Origin: JASTVH01 sp042862465
GTDB taxonomy: Bacteria > Pseudomonadota > Gammaproteobacteria > Pseudomonadales > Oleiphilaceae
DNA: 64,000 bases
Assembly: GCA_042862465.1 (NCBI GenBank)
Contig: JASTVH010000006.1
Coordinates: 62,001 to 126,000 of the forward strand
Direction of reading: 5' to 3'
The notes under the pieces were generated by a model, which saw nothing but the letters and a program-made list of their open reading frames with translations, was not told the origin of the DNA and ran no database searches. Within the stretch, counting starts at the first letter, position 1, and every line of letters begins with the position of its first letter. The translations under genes were made by a program, and so were the position numbers. Of this stretch, positions 53,044 to 61,872 are shown piece by piece.

Positions 53044-53949
53044 GTGAACGCAATGCAATCTGATTCCGCCCGACAACTGGTCGATCTGATCCGCCCGCTG
53101 GTGTCCCGGGATGGTTACTCCGCGACTGTCCTGCCGGATGTGACGCTCATGGCCTCCACCCGGCCGGTGCCGCGCACGCCGCTGATGTATGAACCGAGCC
53201 TGATCGTAGTCGCCCAGGGGCAGAAGGTTGGTTATCTCGGCGACCGGACGATTCACTACAACCCCGGCCAATACCTGGTGCAGACTCTCCCGCTGCCTTT
53301 CGAGTGCCAGACGTTTGCCTCGCAGGAATCGCCAATGATGGGCATTGCCGTGCGGATCGACGCCGCCATGCTCAGCGAACTGGTGCATGAAACGGTCGAG
53401 GATGCCGCTACCCTGATGGACGAGGACCCGCTGCCCATGGCTTCCGTTGCCATGACCCAGAGCATGCACGAGGCCATGGTCCGCCTGGTGCGGGCGCTGC
53501 ATGACCCGGTGGATGCCCGTGTGATGGGGCGGGCCCGGGTTCGGGAGGTGGTCTACGAAGCGCTCAAGGGCGAGCAGGGGGCGGCCTTGCGGGCCCTGGT
53601 GCTCAATCAGGGGCACTATTCGCGGATCGTGCAGGTGTTGTCGCGAATTCACGCCGACTTTGACCGCGAGCATACGGTGGAACAGCTGGCCGAGCACGCG
53701 AGCATGAGTGCCTCAAGCTTTCACCAGTACTTCAAGCAGGTCACCCGAACCTCGCCGCTGCAGTATCTCAAGCGTCTCCGTCTGATCAAGGCGAGGCTAT
53801 TGCTGGCGCAGGATCACGTTAACGTCAATCAGGCGGCCTCGGCGGTGGGTTATCGTAGCGTGTCCCAGTTCAGCCGGGACTATAAACGCTACTTTTCCGA
53901 AAGCCCGGCGCAGCACCGGCGGTTGGAGGTGGCCAATGCCGCTTCCTGA
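53044..53949 (+). CDS. AraC-family transcriptional regulator
   Basis: A 301-residue regulator: an N-terminal AraC_N cupin-like domain (DVTLMASTRPVPRTPLMYEPSLIVVAQG) and a C-terminal pair of helix-turn-helices (VEQLAEHASMSASSFHQYFK and VNQAASAVGYRSVSQFSRDYKRYF). The GTG at 53044 is used; ATG 53053, three codons in, is equally possible as neither has a strong ribosome site. It is divergent from the alcohol dehydrogenase, an arrangement common for this subfamily. Its 3' end overlaps the convergent S15 hydrolase gene by 61 bases. Confidence 0.9.
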   Translation: MNAMQSDSARQLVDLIRPLVSRDGYSATVLPDVTLMASTRPVPRTPLMYEPSLIVVAQGQKVGYLGDRTIHYNPGQYLVQTLPLPFECQTFASQESPMMGIAVRIDAAMLSELVHETVEDAATLMDEDPLPMASVAMTQSMHEAMVRLVRALHDPVDARVMGRARVREVVYEALKGEQGAALRALVLNQGHYSRIVQVLSRIHADFDREHTVEQLAEHASMSASSFHQYFKQVTRTSPLQYLKRLRLIKARLLLAQDHVNVNQAASAVGYRSVSQFSRDYKRYFSESPAQHRRLEVANAAS

Positions 53950-55604
53950 GGCACCGGATGCACGGGGACCTGGACCTGGCCTTTCAGGGTGGCGCTGGAG
54001 AAGAAACCCTCGGCGCTGAGAAAAAACTGCCCGGTAAAGCCCTGGGCTACCAGCCCCAGGGTATCCCCGGGTCGCAGTCGGTCTGCCACCGCGGGCATGT
54101 CCAGGTGGTAGTGACCATCACCCACCAGCGGCACGTATTGCTCCCCCAGCACCTCAAATCCCACCTGACCGCTGTGCTGAATCCCCAGGGCGACAAAGAC
54201 GGCACCGTCGTGTGCCGAGGTGGTGGTTTCCAGGTCCAGATCGAGCACCGGGATACCGACCACCCGCTTCGCTCGGTCGGTTTCCAGCAATGGAATGAAG
54301 GTGGGGCGGAGCCAGCCGCCGCTGTTTTCCTGTTGCTCGGCGGGTAGTGGGTCGCCGGCGGGTACGAACAGGCTCCAGAGTGAATCCAGCGGCGCGAGGA
54401 TGCTCTCGAACAGACCGCTCTGGACCAGCTTGACCTGGCTGGGCCGGATCGGCAAGGTGTGCCCTCCCGTCGGCAGTTCGGTCACAGCTTCACCGCTGTC
54501 GTCGTCAAAGGTGACACAGAGTTCCGGCCACTGCGCCAGACGCTCACGCTGGCCGCGCAGGGTGCGATCGAACCAGGCGACCACGAGTTGGCGGGTGGCC
54601 ATCTGGCGGTCGCCGCAATGGACGGTCGGCTGGGTGTTGAACATGGGCAATCCGGACCAGAGCTGCATCGGCCAGGGCAGAATGTGTCCATCCCGCAGCC
54701 CGATCAGGCGGGCTTCATGGCCGCTGCGGCGAGCGCACTGCCAGTTGTGGTAGCCCTGGTTGACGGCGAACAGGGAATCCCGGAAGCCCTGCATGAACAG
54801 GGCATCGGCCTGAACCGTCTGGCCCGCGTCGCAGTAGGTGGCGGGGCTGCGACGCGCAAGATCCGTGGCCACTGCAGAGTTCATGCTGCCGCCGAACAGG
54901 GCCAGGTACTGGTCCTGATAGAACATGTCAAAGTCGAAGCCGCTGCTGAAGGTGCCAAAGGAGGCGAGGAAACTGCCCCAGGCACTGCGTACCGTCTTTT
55001 GCGGGGCGATGGACTCTTCCAGGTTGTACCAGGTGGCGATGGGCACGATGGCGTCGATACGCGGGTCGCGCATACTGGCCAGGATCTGCACCGCACCACC
55101 ATAACTCTCGCCCACGGTACCGACCACCGGGTCCTGCGGGCCATCCCGTTCCAGCCGGGGCAGGTTGTCCTGGGCCCAGTCGATCACGTCGCTCAGGTCG
55201 GCCACCTCGAAATCCGGATCCATCAGGTGCACCTGCCCGTCGCTGTCGCCAAAGCCGCGCTGGTCGTAGGAGATCATCCAGTAACCGGCACGCCAGGCGG
55301 CCAGCCCCGCTTCACCGGAAACAATCAGCTGGCCATAGATGCTCATGGGGCGCGGCGAGCGGAAACCACCGAAACCGTGGGTCTGCACCACCAGCGGCGC
55401 CGATTCCCCGGCCTCCAGGGCCGGTTGATAAACGGTGGCGGTGAGCGTCTTGCCGTCGTGGGTCGGAATCTCCACATCGAAATAGGTGGCCTCGAGCGGG
55501 GCAGCCTCATTCACTCCCGCAAAGGGCAGGGAGTGGTTGGATGCGCAGCCTTGCAGCAGGGTCAGGGCCAGAACGGTCAGACTCAGGACAACGGTTTTCA
55601 TCAA
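53889..55604 (-). CDS. CocE/NonD (peptidase S15) family lipoprotein hydrolase
   Basis: A 571-residue hydrolase with a lipoprotein signal (LTVLALTLLQGC, lipobox LQGC at 17-20). The alpha/beta-hydrolase part has QTHGFGGFRSPR, the nucleophile elbow GESYGG near 166, and candidate acid and His in later segments (GYHNW; RDGHILPW). The C-terminal third is the jelly-roll domain of X-Pro dipeptidyl-peptidase/CocE proteins. It would sit in the outer or inner membrane facing the periplasm and cleave esters or amides. Its stop lies inside the 3' end of the AraC gene. Confidence 0.88.
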   Translation of the reverse strand: MMKTVVLSLTVLALTLLQGCASNHSLPFAGVNEAAPLEATYFDVEIPTHDGKTLTATVYQPALEAGESAPLVVQTHGFGGFRSPRPMSIYGQLIVSGEAGLAAWRAGYWMISYDQRGFGDSDGQVHLMDPDFEVADLSDVIDWAQDNLPRLERDGPQDPVVGTVGESYGGAVQILASMRDPRIDAIVPIATWYNLEESIAPQKTVRSAWGSFLASFGTFSSGFDFDMFYQDQYLALFGGSMNSAVATDLARRSPATYCDAGQTVQADALFMQGFRDSLFAVNQGYHNWQCARRSGHEARLIGLRDGHILPWPMQLWSGLPMFNTQPTVHCGDRQMATRQLVVAWFDRTLRGQRERLAQWPELCVTFDDDSGEAVTELPTGGHTLPIRPSQVKLVQSGLFESILAPLDSLWSLFVPAGDPLPAEQQENSGGWLRPTFIPLLETDRAKRVVGIPVLDLDLETTTSAHDGAVFVALGIQHSGQVGFEVLGEQYVPLVGDGHYHLDMPAVADRLRPGDTLGLVAQGFTGQFFLSAEGFFSSATLKGQVQVPVHPVPQEAALATSNRRCCAGLSEK

Positions 55605-55789
55605 TGCAGTATACCGGTTCAGTGGACGTTTTCGTTCGAGGGGTCAGGATTCCCAGCGAGGGACACCAGCATGAGGCCAGAGTCGTCCTGGGCCAATGGC
55701 TGGGGCGACGGTATGATGACTGGCGACTCTGCCAGAGCGGTCGGTTAGGACTGCCGAGAAAACGCCAGATTCGGTTGGAGAACGTTCAG

Positions 55790-56968
55790 CTAAAGGCCAC
55801 CTGCCGCAACTCCCGAAGCCCAGGCCCACTGAAAATTGTGCCCGCCCAGATGGCCGGTAACATCCAGGACCTCGCCGATGAAATACAGGCCGGGAACGTC
55901 ATGACATTCGAAGGTTTGCGAGGAAATCTGGCGGGTATCAATGCCTCCCAGGGTCACTTCAGCAGTCCGATACCCTTCGGTGCCAGCGGGCTTGATAATC
56001 CAGCGGGTAAGGGCTTCATTGACTTCATTCAGCCGCGTGTTGCTGTAGCCCTGCAGGGGGCCGTGCCAGGCGTGGATGTCGCAGAGGGTCTGGGCCAGGC
56101 GTTTGGGCAGGTGCTCGGCCAGTAGGGTATCGAGTCGGGCCTGGGGGCGTTGCTTGCGCCAGTGGGCGAGATCTTCCCGCAGGTCCCGGGTGGGGAAGAG
56201 GGACAGCTCCAGGCTGTCACCCGGCTGCCAGAAGCTGGAAATCTGCAGCATGGCCGGGCCGCTCAGGCCGCGATGGGTAAACAGGATGGGCTCGACAAAG
56301 CGCTCACCGTTGCATGATACGGCGCCATCGCAGCTGATACCCGACAGCGGGGCCAGTCGCTCCTTGAGTTCCGGGTGCAGCGTGAAGGGCACCAGGCCAG
56401 CCCGGGTCGGCAGGACTTCCATCCCAAACTGCCGCGCCAGATCATACCCAAAACCCGTCGCGCCCATGGTGGGAATGGAGAGGCCGCCCGTGGCCACGAT
56501 CAGGCGTCCGGCCTCGATGGTGCCGCCGGAGGTTTTGACCCGAAAACCACTGACGGCCTGTTCCACCCGTTCGACAGCCGTCTTCAGCCGGATCTCCGCT
56601 CTGGACCATTCGCACTCGGTCAGCAGCAGATTGAGGATGGATTTGCTGCTGTCGGCACAGAACAGCTGCCCCGCCGCCTTCTCCACATGCTCGATACCGT
56701 GACGTTCGACCAGGTCGAGAAAGTGCCAGGGGGTGTAGCGCTTGAGTGCGGAAATACAAAAGCGCGGATTCTGCGACAGGAAATTGGCCGGGGTGCTGTT
56801 CAGGTTTGTGAAATTACAGCGTCCGCCACCGGACATGAGGATCTTCTTGCCCGGCTTGTTGGCATGGTCCAGCACGATCACCGATTGACCCGCGTAGCCG
56901 GCGGTGAGGGCGCACATCAGTCCGGCCGCGCCGGCGCCGATGATGAGGGTATCGGTGATGTGGGGCAT
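55790..56968 (-). CDS. yhiN: YhiN/HI0933-family FAD-binding oxidoreductase
   Basis: A 392-residue flavoprotein with the N-terminal dinucleotide fold TLIIGAGAAGLMCALTAG near 7-24, the family block KKILMSGGGRCNFTN near 41-56, ATGGLSIPTMGATG near 160, and the C-terminal GLYFIGEVLDVTGHLGGHNFQWAW. Function is unknown beyond flavin binding; it may be a reductase. The frame is open to 57091, but ATG 56968 starts the Rossmann fold at the usual distance. It is divergent from yaiI. Confidence 0.9.
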   Translation of the reverse strand: MPHITDTLIIGAGAAGLMCALTAGYAGQSVIVLDHANKPGKKILMSGGGRCNFTNLNSTPANFLSQNPRFCISALKRYTPWHFLDLVERHGIEHVEKAAGQLFCADSSKSILNLLLTECEWSRAEIRLKTAVERVEQAVSGFRVKTSGGTIEAGRLIVATGGLSIPTMGATGFGYDLARQFGMEVLPTRAGLVPFTLHPELKERLAPLSGISCDGAVSCNGERFVEPILFTHRGLSGPAMLQISSFWQPGDSLELSLFPTRDLREDLAHWRKQRPQARLDTLLAEHLPKRLAQTLCDIHAWHGPLQGYSNTRLNEVNEALTRWIIKPAGTEGYRTAEVTLGGIDTRQISSQTFECHDVPGLYFIGEVLDVTGHLGGHNFQWAWASGVAAGGL

Positions 56969-57110
56969 AACGGAGACGATCAACGAATGACGGCGAAGGA
57001 AGCGCGGAGTATAGCATTTACGCGTCTGACGTCCGACGCCCGCTGAGGCATAATGCGTTGCAGCGACCGGTAACAATCGCCGGGAATTCAAACCATCGGG
57101 AATTCAAGCC

Positions 57111-57560
57111 ATGCAGATCTGGGTCGACGCTGACGCCTGCCCCAACGTGATCAAAACCATCCTCTTCAAGGCCGCCCAGCGGGTGCAGGTGCCGATGACC
57201 CTGGTGGCAAACCAGCCGATCAGTACGCCGGCGTCGAAACTCATCACGGCCCGTCAGGTACCGTCAGGGTTCGATGCGGCCGATGACTGGATCGTGGAGC
57301 AGGTGCAGCCCGGGGATCTGGTGATTACCAGTGACATTCCGCTGGCGTCGGAAGTGATAGAGAAAGGCGGGCAGGCGCTGAGTCCGCGAGGCGAGCTGTT
57401 CACGCCCGACAATGTGCGCTCACGCCTCAATATCCGCGACTTCATGGATACCATGCGTTCCAGCGGCATCCAGACCGGCGGTCCTTCGGCCATGGGGCAA
57501 AAGGAACGCCAGGCGTTCTCCAATCATCTCGATCGGATACTGGCGCGGCGCCCGCGCTGA
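57111..57560 (+). CDS. yaiI: YaiI/YqxD family protein (UPF0178)
   Basis: A 149-residue PIN-like-fold protein of the YaiI family: MQIWVDADACPNVIK at the N-terminus, DDWIVEQVQPGDLVITSDIPLA near 58-80, and GPSAMGQKERQAFSNHLD near 125-143. The acidic residues (DADAC; TSDIPL) could bind metal, but no activity is established. The stop is 8 bases from the stop of a convergent SDR gene. Confidence 0.93.
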   Translation: MQIWVDADACPNVIKTILFKAAQRVQVPMTLVANQPISTPASKLITARQVPSGFDAADDWIVEQVQPGDLVITSDIPLASEVIEKGGQALSPRGELFTPDNVRSRLNIRDFMDTMRSSGIQTGGPSAMGQKERQAFSNHLDRILARRPR

Positions 57561-57568
57561 ACGGCAGG

Positions 57569-58279
57569 TTACCAGCTTTCCCCAAACGGGCGCAAATCCA
57601 GCTCAAAGGTCCAGCCGGAGCGGGGCTGTTGGCACAGGGTCCAGATGGCGTCTGCGACGGCATCGGCCTGAATGAAGAAGTCATCCGGCTTGTCCGGCAG
57701 CATCTTGCGGGTGCGGGGCAGGTCGATGACGCCATCGATGACCAGATAGCCCACGTGAATGTTTTCCGGGCCGAGCTGGCGCGCCAGGGATTGCGCCAGG
57801 CTGCGCTGGGCGGCCTTGGCGGAGGCGAAGGGTGCGGTGCGCGCCCGTCCGCGCCAGGCGGCGGAGGCACCGGTGACCATGAGGTTGGCCTGGTCGTGTT
57901 GGCGTAACTGGGGCAGGGCGGCGCGGCTGGCATTGAACAGGCCCAGGGTGTTCACCCGCCACGTCTGCTCGAATTCTTCTGCCGTGCAGTCCTCCGCGCT
58001 TTTGAAGACGCCGGCTCCGGCGTTGTACACCAGAGTCCAGACCGGCCCCAGGTCATGTTCGATCTGCTGGAAGGCCTGCCGCACCGCCTGCTCTTCGGTG
58101 GCATCACAGGGGTAGCCCCGGGCACTGGGGTAGGCCTGTTCCATTTCCTGGAGGTAGTCCGGATCGCGAGAGAGCATCGCCACGTCGTAGCCTTCCTGGG
58201 TGAATCGCTTTACCAGGGCCCGGCCATTGCCCGGGCCGATGCCGACGATGGCGCAGGTTTGCTTGATGGGGGTTGCCAT
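57569..58279 (-). CDS. Atypical SDR family protein with Phe in place of catalytic Tyr
   Basis: A 236-residue short-chain dehydrogenase fold protein. The cofactor loop is GIGPGNGRAL (non-canonical), NAG is in YNAGAG near 86-90 and VNTLGLFNASRA follows. The Ser is in TGASAAWRG. The YxxxK motif reads FASAK (Phe151, Lys155), so the usual proton donor is missing. It may act with altered chemistry or as a binding protein. ATG 58279 is chosen over an upstream start because GGAGGCAAC precedes it. Confidence 0.88.
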   Translation of the reverse strand: MATPIKQTCAIVGIGPGNGRALVKRFTQEGYDVAMLSRDPDYLQEMEQAYPSARGYPCDATEEQAVRQAFQQIEHDLGPVWTLVYNAGAGVFKSAEDCTAEEFEQTWRVNTLGLFNASRAALPQLRQHDQANLMVTGASAAWRGRARTAPFASAKAAQRSLAQSLARQLGPENIHVGYLVIDGVIDLPRTRKMLPDKPDDFFIQADAVADAIWTLCQQPRSGWTFELDLRPFGESW

Positions 58280-58322
58280 GGCGTTGCCTCCTTGAGCCGT
58301 CGCTGGGTTTACCCTGATTGCA

Positions 58323-59120
58323 TCAAAGTGTGAGGCGGCCGTCCATGTAGGCCACGGCCTGGCCAGCAATGGCGACACGCTCACCGCGCAGTTCGCATTT
58401 AAGGACGCCGCCACGACTCGACAGTTGCCGTGCCAGGAGCGTTTGCCGCCCGAGACGTTCGGCCCAGTAGGGCGTCAGGACCGAGTGGATGGACCCGGTG
58501 ACCGGATCTTCATCCACACCGACGCCGGGGGCAAAATAGCGCGATACGAAATCGCTGTCGTTACCGGGGGCGGTGACGATCACGCCCTGGTTGCCCAGCC
58601 GGGTCAGTGCGCGCAGGTCCGGCTCGATGGCCAGGACATCGGCTTCGCTGTCCAGAATGACCATGTAGTTGGTGTCGTTCGGCACGTGAAAACAGGGTTT
58701 CGGCCCAATGCCCAATCCTTCACTGAGCAGCGCCGGCCATTCTTCCACGGAATTGAAGGCGAGGTTGGGGAAGTTCATCTCCAGCCAGCCGTCCGCCCGG
58801 CGCGTTACACTCAAGGGGCCGCTGGCGGACTGGAATTCGACACTCTCGTGGTCCGGCAGATAGTGCTGGAACAGCACGAAGGCCGTGGCCAGGGTCGCGT
58901 GACCGCACAGGGGCACTTCGGCACCCGGGGTGAACCAGCGGATCCGGTAGCCCGCGGCTTCCTCGACGATAAAGGCGGTCTCCGAGAGATTGTTCTCTGC
59001 GGCGATTTTCTGCATCAGCTCATCGGGCAGCCAATCTTCCAGTGGCACCACGGCGGCCGGATTGCCGCCAAACAGGCGATCGGTAAAGGCATCGACCTGG
59101 AAAATGCGTAGATAGCTCAC
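58323..59120 (-). CDS. PhzF family isomerase/epimerase-like protein
   Basis: A 265-residue PhzF/YddE-type protein with the diaminopimelate-epimerase fold. Seen: QVDAFTDRLFGGNPAAVV near 7-24 and SETAFIVEEAAGYRIRWFTPGAEVPLCGHATLATA near 45-80 with the catalytic Glu, then FAPGVGVDEDPVTGSIHSVL and LSSRGGVLKCEL. The substrate is not known for most members. GTG 59120 is the start: it has AAGGAGAA just before it and begins the conserved N-terminus. The upstream frame to 59387 lies over the cupin gene. It follows the cupin gene by 4 bases. Confidence 0.9.
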   Translation of the reverse strand: MSYLRIFQVDAFTDRLFGGNPAAVVPLEDWLPDELMQKIAAENNLSETAFIVEEAAGYRIRWFTPGAEVPLCGHATLATAFVLFQHYLPDHESVEFQSASGPLSVTRRADGWLEMNFPNLAFNSVEEWPALLSEGLGIGPKPCFHVPNDTNYMVILDSEADVLAIEPDLRALTRLGNQGVIVTAPGNDSDFVSRYFAPGVGVDEDPVTGSIHSVLTPYWAERLGRQTLLARQLSSRGGVLKCELRGERVAIAGQAVAYMDGRLTL

Positions 59121-59124
59121 GTCG

Positions 59125-59607
59125 TTATTCTCCTTCCCAGTAATCCACACGGTCTTTTTCGTAGCCGATATGGCTGAATGTCCGGTGTGCCCAGTCGCCC
59201 CCAGGGGCTGAACCGGCGAAAGCGACGAATTTGCCGCTGTCGGGGTACTCGATAATGTCCGGTTCCACCATGGTGCTGATGGCCAGATAGCGCAGCGGCT
59301 GTTCTCCGGTGTTGATGATCTGGTGGGCCTGGCCGACCAGGGCGGAGACGATACAGCCCGCTGCAATGGTAATTTCTTCGTCCTCAATCCGGGCAGTGCC
59401 TCTGCCCTCCAGAATCACGAACATCTCCTCATTCGAGTGATGCCGATGATAGGGCCAGCCCCGCTTCCCCGGAGGCAGTTCAACATAGCGGTAGCCCAGT
59501 TTGCGTGCCCCCACCATGGGACTGAGTTGGGCAATGTGCGCTTCAAAACCGTCGCCCTGCTTGATGGTTTTCAGGGGCAGGGCGTCCAGGTGGCAGATGT
59601 TGTTCAT
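59125..59607 (-). CDS. Cupin domain protein
   Basis: A 160-residue single cupin: GKRGWPYHRHHSNEEMFVILEGRG near 46-69 supplies metal-binding His and Glu (motif 1), and GCIVSALVGQAHQIINTG near 82-99 supplies the second His (motif 2). It may be an isomerase or dioxygenase acting on the same pathway as the following PhzF-like enzyme. ATG 59607 has GAGGAGGC before it; an in-frame ATG nine codons upstream has none. Confidence 0.88.
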   Translation of the reverse strand: MNNICHLDALPLKTIKQGDGFEAHIAQLSPMVGARKLGYRYVELPPGKRGWPYHRHHSNEEMFVILEGRGTARIEDEEITIAAGCIVSALVGQAHQIINTGEQPLRYLAISTMVEPDIIEYPDSGKFVAFAGSAPGGDWAHRTFSHIGYEKDRVDYWEGE

Positions 59608-59662
59608 GGGGCCTCCTCTGAGGGCTGGGGGCATAATGGCCTAGCATAAGCCCCCTTGGCCC

Positions 59663-59953
59663 CTATGCGATAGGCTTCCTGCGCTCCCTTGCGGCAAAAT
59701 GCACCAGCTGCGCCGGTGAATGGCGGTGAATCTTCAGGGGCGTGCCGGGGCAGCTGATAATCCAGTGCTCCTGCCGGCGCTGAGCCACCTGATAACCGCG
59801 CTGCCGCAGATCCGCGATTGCCCGCTCAACCGCGGCGGCGGAAACCGGGAATTCGCCCGGAAAGGCAAACAGCGACTGCCGTGTCGACTGTTCGCCGGTG
59901 GTCTCCCGGGCCTTGTCGTGGCCGGGAGGATCCGAGTGTATGGGGGCTGCCAT
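59663..59953 (-). CDS. Small hypothetical protein
   Basis: A 96-residue soluble protein with an acidic/basic N-terminus and a compact C-terminal half (VSAAAVERAIADLRQRGYQVAQRRQEHWIIS). I do not recognise it. A good ribosome site (AGGAAGAGGAG) precedes the ATG, which supports translation. It shares a 203-base upstream region with the MocR-type regulator and may be its target. Confidence 0.65.
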   Translation of the reverse strand: MAAPIHSDPPGHDKARETTGEQSTRQSLFAFPGEFPVSAAAVERAIADLRQRGYQVAQRRQEHWIISCPGTPLKIHRHSPAQLVHFAARERRKPIA

Positions 59954-60040
59954 CAGTGCATCTCCTCTTCCTGTGAGCCGTCCCGATCTATTGTCCTTCC
60001 CCCCGGAAAACCGTAACAGCAGCAGTCAGTGATAAAATGA

Positions 60041-60102
60041 ACCGGTACAGATGGGTTATGGCGAAAACTGTACCGGTCGGCAGGGGCGGTGGCTGTACCG
60101 GT
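60041..60102. promoter_or_regulatory. Three operator-like repeats of CTGTACCGGT upstream of the MocR gene
   Basis: ACCGGTACAG at 60041-60050 is inverted relative to CTGTACCGGT at 60068-60077, and a third copy lies at 60093-60102 in direct orientation. Centre-to-centre spacing is 27 and 25 bases. MocR/GabR-type regulators bind such repeats in their own upstream region, so autoregulation and control of the divergent small gene are likely. Confidence 0.7.
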
Positions 60103-60156
60103 TGGGGGCGAGGGTTTTCGGGCATACTGGAAAAAACGGGATTCAGTGGCAGGCTT

Positions 60157-61569
60157 ATGACGGTACTCTACAACCAGATTGCACAGCAGATGCAGGGCCT
60201 GATCGAGGAAGGCGCCTACCGGGTGGGCGACCGCCTGCCGGGGGTGCGTGTGCTCAGCCGGCGCTTTGGAGTCAGCATCTCTACCATTCTGCAGGCGCAC
60301 CAACTGCTGGAAAGCCGCGGCTATCTCCAGGCCCGTGAGCGTAGCGGCTATTTTGTCAGTCTGCCCGCCACCCAGGCCCCGATGCCCACGGTCGAGCAGG
60401 TGGCGCCTTTGCCGTCCAACGTCTCCGCTCGACAACTGGCCCTGGAAATGATGTTCGAATCCCAGGACCGTTCCCTGGTGCCCCTTGGCGCCGCGGTGCC
60501 CCATACCGACTACCTGCCGATGAAACAGGTGCAACAGGCCATGGCCTGGGCTTCACGCCAGGGAGGCACCACAATGCAGTATGCCTTTCCCGGCAAGCTG
60601 GCATTGCGCCGGCAGTTGGCACAGCGCATGACCAGCCTCGGTGTGCCGGTCTCCCCCGATGAACTGATGGTGACCGGCGGGAGCCAGGAGGCGATTGTGC
60701 TGGCCCTGCGGGCGGTTACGCAGCCCGGGGACATCGTCGCCGTGGAGTCGCCAACGTTTCCCGGCATTCTTCAGGTGGCGGAGTTGCTGGGCCTGCGGGT
60801 TATCGAGGTTCCGTCCGATCCGGTCGAGGGTGTCAGCCTTGAGGGCTTGCAGCTGGTGCTGGACCAATGGCCGGTGCGGGCTTGCGTGGTGGTGGCCAAC
60901 CACAGCAATCCGTTGGGCTGTCGCCTGTCTGACGAGCGCAAGCAGCGGTTGGTCAATATGATGGCCCGGGCGGGCGTGCCGCTGGTGGAGGACGATATCT
61001 ACGGCGACCTGCCGTTCTCCGGTGATCGGCCGCGCCCGCTTAAGGCGTTCGACCGGACGGACAGCGTGATCTACTGCAGCTCCTTTTCCAAAACCATGTG
61101 CCCGGGCTTGCGCATTGGCTGGATTGTGCCCGGCCGCTTTTTCGAAGCGGTCGTGCAGCAGAAGTATTTCATGAACATTGCCACGGCCACGGTCCCGCAA
61201 CTGGCGGTGGCGCGACTGCTCGACCTGGGCGGTTACGACCGCTACCTGCGCAGCGCCCGACAGCGCTACGAGGAGGCCGTAGGCCGTATGCGCGTCGCCA
61301 TCGAGCGCTACTTTCCGGAGGGTACGGCGGTGAGTCGCCCGGTAGGCGGCATGGTGCTTTGGATTCAGCTGCCCGAGGGGCTTTCCGGCACCGTCCTGCA
61401 TCGTCGGGCGCGGGAGCAGGGGATCAGTATTTCGGCCGGGCAGATGTTTTCGGTGACCCACAAATACGAAAACTGCTTGCGGCTTAATGGTGCCAATCCC
61501 TGGGACGAGACCATTGAAAAGGCGGTTCGGAGGCTGGGCGAGTTGGCTCGGGACGACCTGGTGTGGTGA
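60157..61569 (+). CDS. MocR/GabR-type PLP-dependent transcriptional regulator
   Basis: A 470-residue fusion of a GntR winged helix (about 1-70: LYNQIAQQMQGLIEEGAYRV, LPGVRVLSRRFGVSISTI) and an aminotransferase-fold domain (from about 95). PLP-binding features are TGGSQEAIVLALRAVTQPGD, NHSNPLGCRLSDERKQRL and the lysine in SSFSKTMCPGLRIGW. Members sense an amino-compound as external aldimine and regulate adjacent genes. The frame is open upstream to 60037, but that would run through the operator repeats; ATG 60157 starts the winged helix. Confidence 0.92.
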   Translation: MTVLYNQIAQQMQGLIEEGAYRVGDRLPGVRVLSRRFGVSISTILQAHQLLESRGYLQARERSGYFVSLPATQAPMPTVEQVAPLPSNVSARQLALEMMFESQDRSLVPLGAAVPHTDYLPMKQVQQAMAWASRQGGTTMQYAFPGKLALRRQLAQRMTSLGVPVSPDELMVTGGSQEAIVLALRAVTQPGDIVAVESPTFPGILQVAELLGLRVIEVPSDPVEGVSLEGLQLVLDQWPVRACVVVANHSNPLGCRLSDERKQRLVNMMARAGVPLVEDDIYGDLPFSGDRPRPLKAFDRTDSVIYCSSFSKTMCPGLRIGWIVPGRFFEAVVQQKYFMNIATATVPQLAVARLLDLGGYDRYLRSARQRYEEAVGRMRVAIERYFPEGTAVSRPVGGMVLWIQLPEGLSGTVLHRRAREQGISISAGQMFSVTHKYENCLRLNGANPWDETIEKAVRRLGELARDDLVW

Positions 61570-61623
61570 TTTCAGAGCGGAATCGTAGCCCCGATTGTGT
61601 TGCAGGGGTGAATCCTCTCGCGA

Positions 61624-61721
61624 TAGCAGGGATGGTTTCCTCCGCCGCGCCGACAGGCCTTCCCTGGCCTTGCGGCGCTATCGTGACATCCCTGTCACTG
61701 CTACAGAAACCATCCCTGCTA
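61624..61721. repeat. 98-bp nested inverted repeat
   Basis: The outer arms TAGCAGGGATGGTTTC (61624-61639) and GAAACCATCCCTGCTA (61706-61721) are a perfect 16-bp inverted pair. Inside are further short palindromes (acaggccttccctggcct; gtgacatccctgtcac). It lies 55 bases after the MocR stop and looks like a dispersed hairpin element; terminator function is possible. The rest of 61570-61872 holds no gene. Confidence 0.7.
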
Positions 61722-61872
61722 CCGCTGACGGCTCAGCTTTAACTTGTAATACAGTAGGGGGGCTGAGGACATATCGATACGCCGCTCTATGTGATAGGGA
61801 TGTACGGAGGCACGAAGCGTTATATTCACCACACATCCGCTGCAAAATCGTGGTTTGAGAAGGAGGGAAAGG

